This document shows, piece by piece, positions 6,446 through 8,448 of a DNA stretch of 8,448 nt. The stretch covers positions 1-8,448 of the forward strand of contig CAYUKO010000155.1 in assembly GCA_964445375.1 (NCBI GenBank). The letters run 5' to 3'. The DNA comes from COE1 sp964445375. Lineage in GTDB: Bacteria; Bacillota; Clostridia; Lachnospirales; Lachnospiraceae. Under the pieces are notes generated by a model, which was not told where the DNA came from, ran no database searches, and worked only from the letters and a program-made list of their open reading frames with translations. Every line of letters begins with the position of its first letter. Within the stretch, counting starts at the first letter, position 1. A program made the position numbers and the translations under genes.

Positions 6446-7217
6446 TACAGCAGTAAAAGAACAAAAGGGTGCTGCTCAGGTATTCTTTAATGGTTTGATT
6501 AAAGAGAATCCAACGTTTGTACTGATGCTTGGTATGTGTCCGACACTGGCAGTTACCACATCTGCGATAAACGGACTTGGAATGGGACTTACGACAACCG
6601 TAGTTCTTGTTTTAAGTAATATGATTATCTCTTTGCTTAGAAATATCATACCGGATAAAGTAAGAATTCCGGCTTTTATCGTTATTATTGCTTCCTTTGT
6701 AACGATGGTAGAGTTGTTATTGGAAGGCTTTATTCCAAACCTGTATGATTCACTAGGAATCTACATTCCATTAATCGTTGTAAACTGTATCATTTTAGGA
6801 AGAGCAGAAGCATTTGCTTCTAAGAATTCTGTCATTCCATCTTTCTTTGACGGACTTGGAATGGGACTTGGATTCGCATTAGCGCTTACCTGTATCGGTG
6901 CGGTAAGAGAGATTCTTGGGTCTGGCGAGTTATTTGGATATGAAATTCTTCCAGTAAGCGAGCCAATCATGATCGGTTCTTTTGCATTACAATATGAACC
7001 AATTCGAATCTTCGGATTAGCACCGGGAGCATTCTTCGTCCTTGCAGCGTTGACTGCAACACAGAATAAGGTGAAGAAGAGTCTTGCAGCAAAGGGCAAG
7101 AACGTAGATAAGATTCAGTCAGGTTGTAACTTCGATTGTGCATCCTGTGGTGATAGTGGATGTACGCATCGTTTCTATGATACAGAGGCTGATAAGAAGG
7201 AAAAGGAGGAGAAATAG
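6438..7217 (+). CDS. rnfE: Rnf electron transport complex subunit RnfE, with cysteine-rich C-terminal tail
   Basis: Six-helix membrane subunit of the RnfE/NqrD family that pairs with RnfA; each contributes two cysteines to a membrane-embedded [2Fe-2S] centre. The expected ligands are C34 in LGMCPTLAV and C117 in VVNCIILGR. After the last hydrophobic segment (about 190-207) there is a basic stretch (KVKK, KGK), then a tail with C230-x3-C234-x2-C237-x4-C242 and H244, ending in charged residues (KKEKEEK). The basic flank suggests a cytoplasmic tail. Its four cysteines look able to hold a metal or Fe-S site, but this is inference. The ATG at 6438 (259 aa) is chosen because GGGAGG (6424-6429) ends eight bases upstream; the in-frame GTG at 6432 would leave only two bases. 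It overlaps rnfG by eight bases; rnfA follows after one base. Confidence 0.95.
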   Translation: MSDTAVKEQKGAAQVFFNGLIKENPTFVLMLGMCPTLAVTTSAINGLGMGLTTTVVLVLSNMIISLLRNIIPDKVRIPAFIVIIASFVTMVELLLEGFIPNLYDSLGIYIPLIVVNCIILGRAEAFASKNSVIPSFFDGLGMGLGFALALTCIGAVREILGSGELFGYEILPVSEPIMIGSFALQYEPIRIFGLAPGAFFVLAALTATQNKVKKSLAAKGKNVDKIQSGCNFDCASCGDSGCTHRFYDTEADKKEKEEK

Positions 7218-7218
7218 G

Positions 7219-7806
7219 ATGATGGATGTAGTAAAGGACTTACTAGTCATACTGGTTGGCTCCTCATTGGTAAGTAATATTGTTTTAAGCCAGTTCCAGG
7301 GCTTATGTCCATTCCTTGGAGTATCCAAGAAGATAGAGACAGCTGCCGGAATGGGTGCAGCGATTATCTTTGTTATCACATTGGCATCTACAGTTGCAGC
7401 TGCCATTTACAAGTTCATATTAGTGCCATTGGATATTGAATATCTTCAGACAATTGTATTTATCTTAGTAATTGCGGCACTGGTTCAGTTCGTGGAAATG
7501 TTCTTGAAGAAATATATGCAGAGTCTGTATCAGGCGCTTGGCGTATACCTTCCGCTGATTACAACAAACTGTGCAGTACTTGGTATTGCATTGACAAATG
7601 TACAGAAGGAATATGGCATTCTTTATAGTATCGTAAGTGGATTTGCAACAGCAGTAGGTTTCATGATAGCGATTGTCATTTTAGCAGGCATCAGAGAAAA
7701 GATGGAATACAATGATATACCGGAAGCTTTTCAGGGTATGCCAATCGTTCTAATTACAGCAGGACTGATGGCGATTGCTTTCTGTGGATTCTCAGGACTA
7801 TTGTAG
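7219..7806 (+). CDS. rnfA: Rnf electron transport complex subunit RnfA
   Basis: Six-helix membrane subunit of the RnfA/NqrE family, inverted-topology partner of RnfE, together carrying a [2Fe-2S] centre within the membrane. The two ligand cysteines are C30 in FQGLCPFLG and C118 in ITTNCAVLG. The length of 195 aa is normal. The start is one of two adjacent in-frame ATGs (7219, 7222); 7219 is preferred because AGGAGG (7204-7209) is nine bases away. The frame is open further upstream to a GTG at 7138, but that would add a basic non-family N-terminus lying inside rnfE and is rejected. It is separated from rnfE by one base and from rnfB by 16. Confidence 0.97.
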   Translation: MMDVVKDLLVILVGSSLVSNIVLSQFQGLCPFLGVSKKIETAAGMGAAIIFVITLASTVAAAIYKFILVPLDIEYLQTIVFILVIAALVQFVEMFLKKYMQSLYQALGVYLPLITTNCAVLGIALTNVQKEYGILYSIVSGFATAVGFMIAIVILAGIREKMEYNDIPEAFQGMPIVLITAGLMAIAFCGFSGLL

Positions 7807-7822
7807 GAATGGAGGAAAGGAT

Positions 7823-8448
7823 ATGAATATTTCAGCTATCTTAACTGCTGTCGCTGTTGTTGGTGGCGTTGGTCTGTTTCTTGGTCTGTTCCTTGGCGTT
7901 GCAGCAAACCTGTTTAAGGTAGAAGTAGATGAGAAGGAAGAGGCTGTGTTAGGTGCTCTGCCGGGTAATAACTGTGGTGGCTGTGGTTTTCCGGGATGTT
8001 CCGGTCTTGCAGCAGCAATTGCAAAGGGAGAAGCACCTGTCAATGCATGTCCTGTCGGTGGAGAAGCAGTTGGCAAGGTCATTGCAGAAATCATGGGGGT
8101 TGAGGCAGAAGAATCTGTACGAATGACAGCATTTGTAAAATGTGCAGGTACCTGTGACAAAACAACACAGAACTATGAATATTCCGGTGTGGAAGATTGT
8201 AGTATGGTCAGATTTGTTCCGGATGGAGGAGCAAAGTCATGTAGTCATGGCTGTCTTGGCTACGGAAATTGCGTGAAAGCTTGTCCGTTTGGGGCAATTT
8301 CCATCCAGAATGGCATTGCTGTTATCGATAAGGAAAAATGTAAGGCGTGTGGCAAGTGTATTGCGACCTGTCCTAAGAATCTGATTGAACTGATTCCTTA
8401 TGATGCGAAAGCAGTTGTGGCATGTAGCTCTAAGGATAAAGGACCTGT
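7823..8448 (+). CDS. rnfB: Rnf electron transport complex subunit RnfB, ferredoxin-type (3' end outside window)
   Basis: Membrane-anchored iron-sulfur subunit, the likely entry point for electrons from reduced ferredoxin. The ATG has GGAGG (7811-7815) seven bases upstream. The first 208 codons are present and the frame runs off the right edge. An N-terminal hydrophobic anchor covers about residues 4-31. The Fe-S domain has C51-x2-C54-x4-C59 and C76, the RnfB-type [4Fe-4S] set in NNCGGCGFPGC. CAGTC (107-111) and C126 follow. Two ferredoxin-like motifs come next: C140-x3-C144-x5-C150-x3-C154, a wider-spaced form as in RnfB, and C173-x2-C176-x2-C179-x3-C183. C201 may start further motifs past the edge. 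Clostridial RnfB proteins often carry extra clusters at the C-terminus; that part cannot be seen. It is the last of the six rnf genes in the order C-D-G-E-A-B. Confidence 0.96.
   Translation, partial: MNISAILTAVAVVGGVGLFLGLFLGVAANLFKVEVDEKEEAVLGALPGNNCGGCGFPGCSGLAAAIAKGEAPVNACPVGGEAVGKVIAEIMGVEAEESVRMTAFVKCAGTCDKTTQNYEYSGVEDCSMVRFVPDGGAKSCSHGCLGYGNCVKACPFGAISIQNGIAVIDKEKCKACGKCIATCPKNLIELIPYDAKAVVACSSKDKGP

Noticed and set aside
7138..7218. Longer RnfA starting at an upstream GTG inside rnfE
   Set aside because: It would add a basic N-terminus read out of frame from the RnfE tail. The ATG at 7219 has a good Shine-Dalgarno and gives the normal family length.
1..8448. Search for mobile elements, CRISPR arrays, tRNA/rRNA genes, riboswitches or a defence/accessory module
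   Set aside because: I saw no long terminal repeats, transposase or integrase motifs, regular repeat-spacer pattern or cloverleaf. The gene content is core metabolism and housekeeping.

Overview
The window looks like chromosomal DNA from a low-GC, motile Clostridia, most likely Lachnospiraceae. This rests on the AT-rich base composition, strong AGGAGG-type ribosome binding sites, the short Bacillus/Clostridium-type CheR, and a clostridial-type Rnf operon in the order C-D-G-E-A-B. The taxon is an inference; no rRNA or other marker is present.

Layout. (1) Positions 3-1142 (+) hold the 3' part of a four-domain ribosomal protein S1-type gene whose reading frame is still open at the left edge. 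A rho-independent terminator follows at 1204-1237. (2) A stand-alone cheR, the chemotaxis receptor methyltransferase, lies at 1297-2079 (+) with a candidate promoter of its own. Its terminator at 2113-2148 sits in the short convergent gap with the next gene. (3) A predicted RNase H-fold DEDD exonuclease of the YprB type lies at 2162-3283 (-). It has a good promoter and possibly a 14-codon leader ORF whose stop overlaps its start. (4) An AT-rich divergent intergenic region, about 3325-3576, contains helically phased A-tracts. (5) From 3577 to the right edge runs the rnf operon: rnfC, rnfD, rnfG, rnfE, rnfA and the first 208 codons of rnfB.

The six rnf products form one membrane complex, ferredoxin:NAD+ oxidoreductase. 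RnfB takes electrons from reduced ferredoxin. The RnfA/RnfE membrane Fe-S site and the covalent flavins of RnfD and RnfG relay them, and RnfC reduces NAD+, coupled to Na+ or H+ export. All the expected cofactor residues in the window are intact: the RnfC and RnfB cysteine clusters, the flavinylation threonines of RnfD and RnfG, and the paired cysteines of RnfA and RnfE. The genes overlap or are separated by 16 bases or fewer, and each has its own strong Shine-Dalgarno sequence, so they should be co-transcribed.

This is largely ordinary core-genome sequence. I found no mobile element, CRISPR array, tRNA, rRNA or defence module, and no convincing undescribed system. The points most worth a second look are the cysteine-rich tail on RnfE, the leader ORF ahead of the exonuclease gene, and the curved-DNA-like rnf upstream region.
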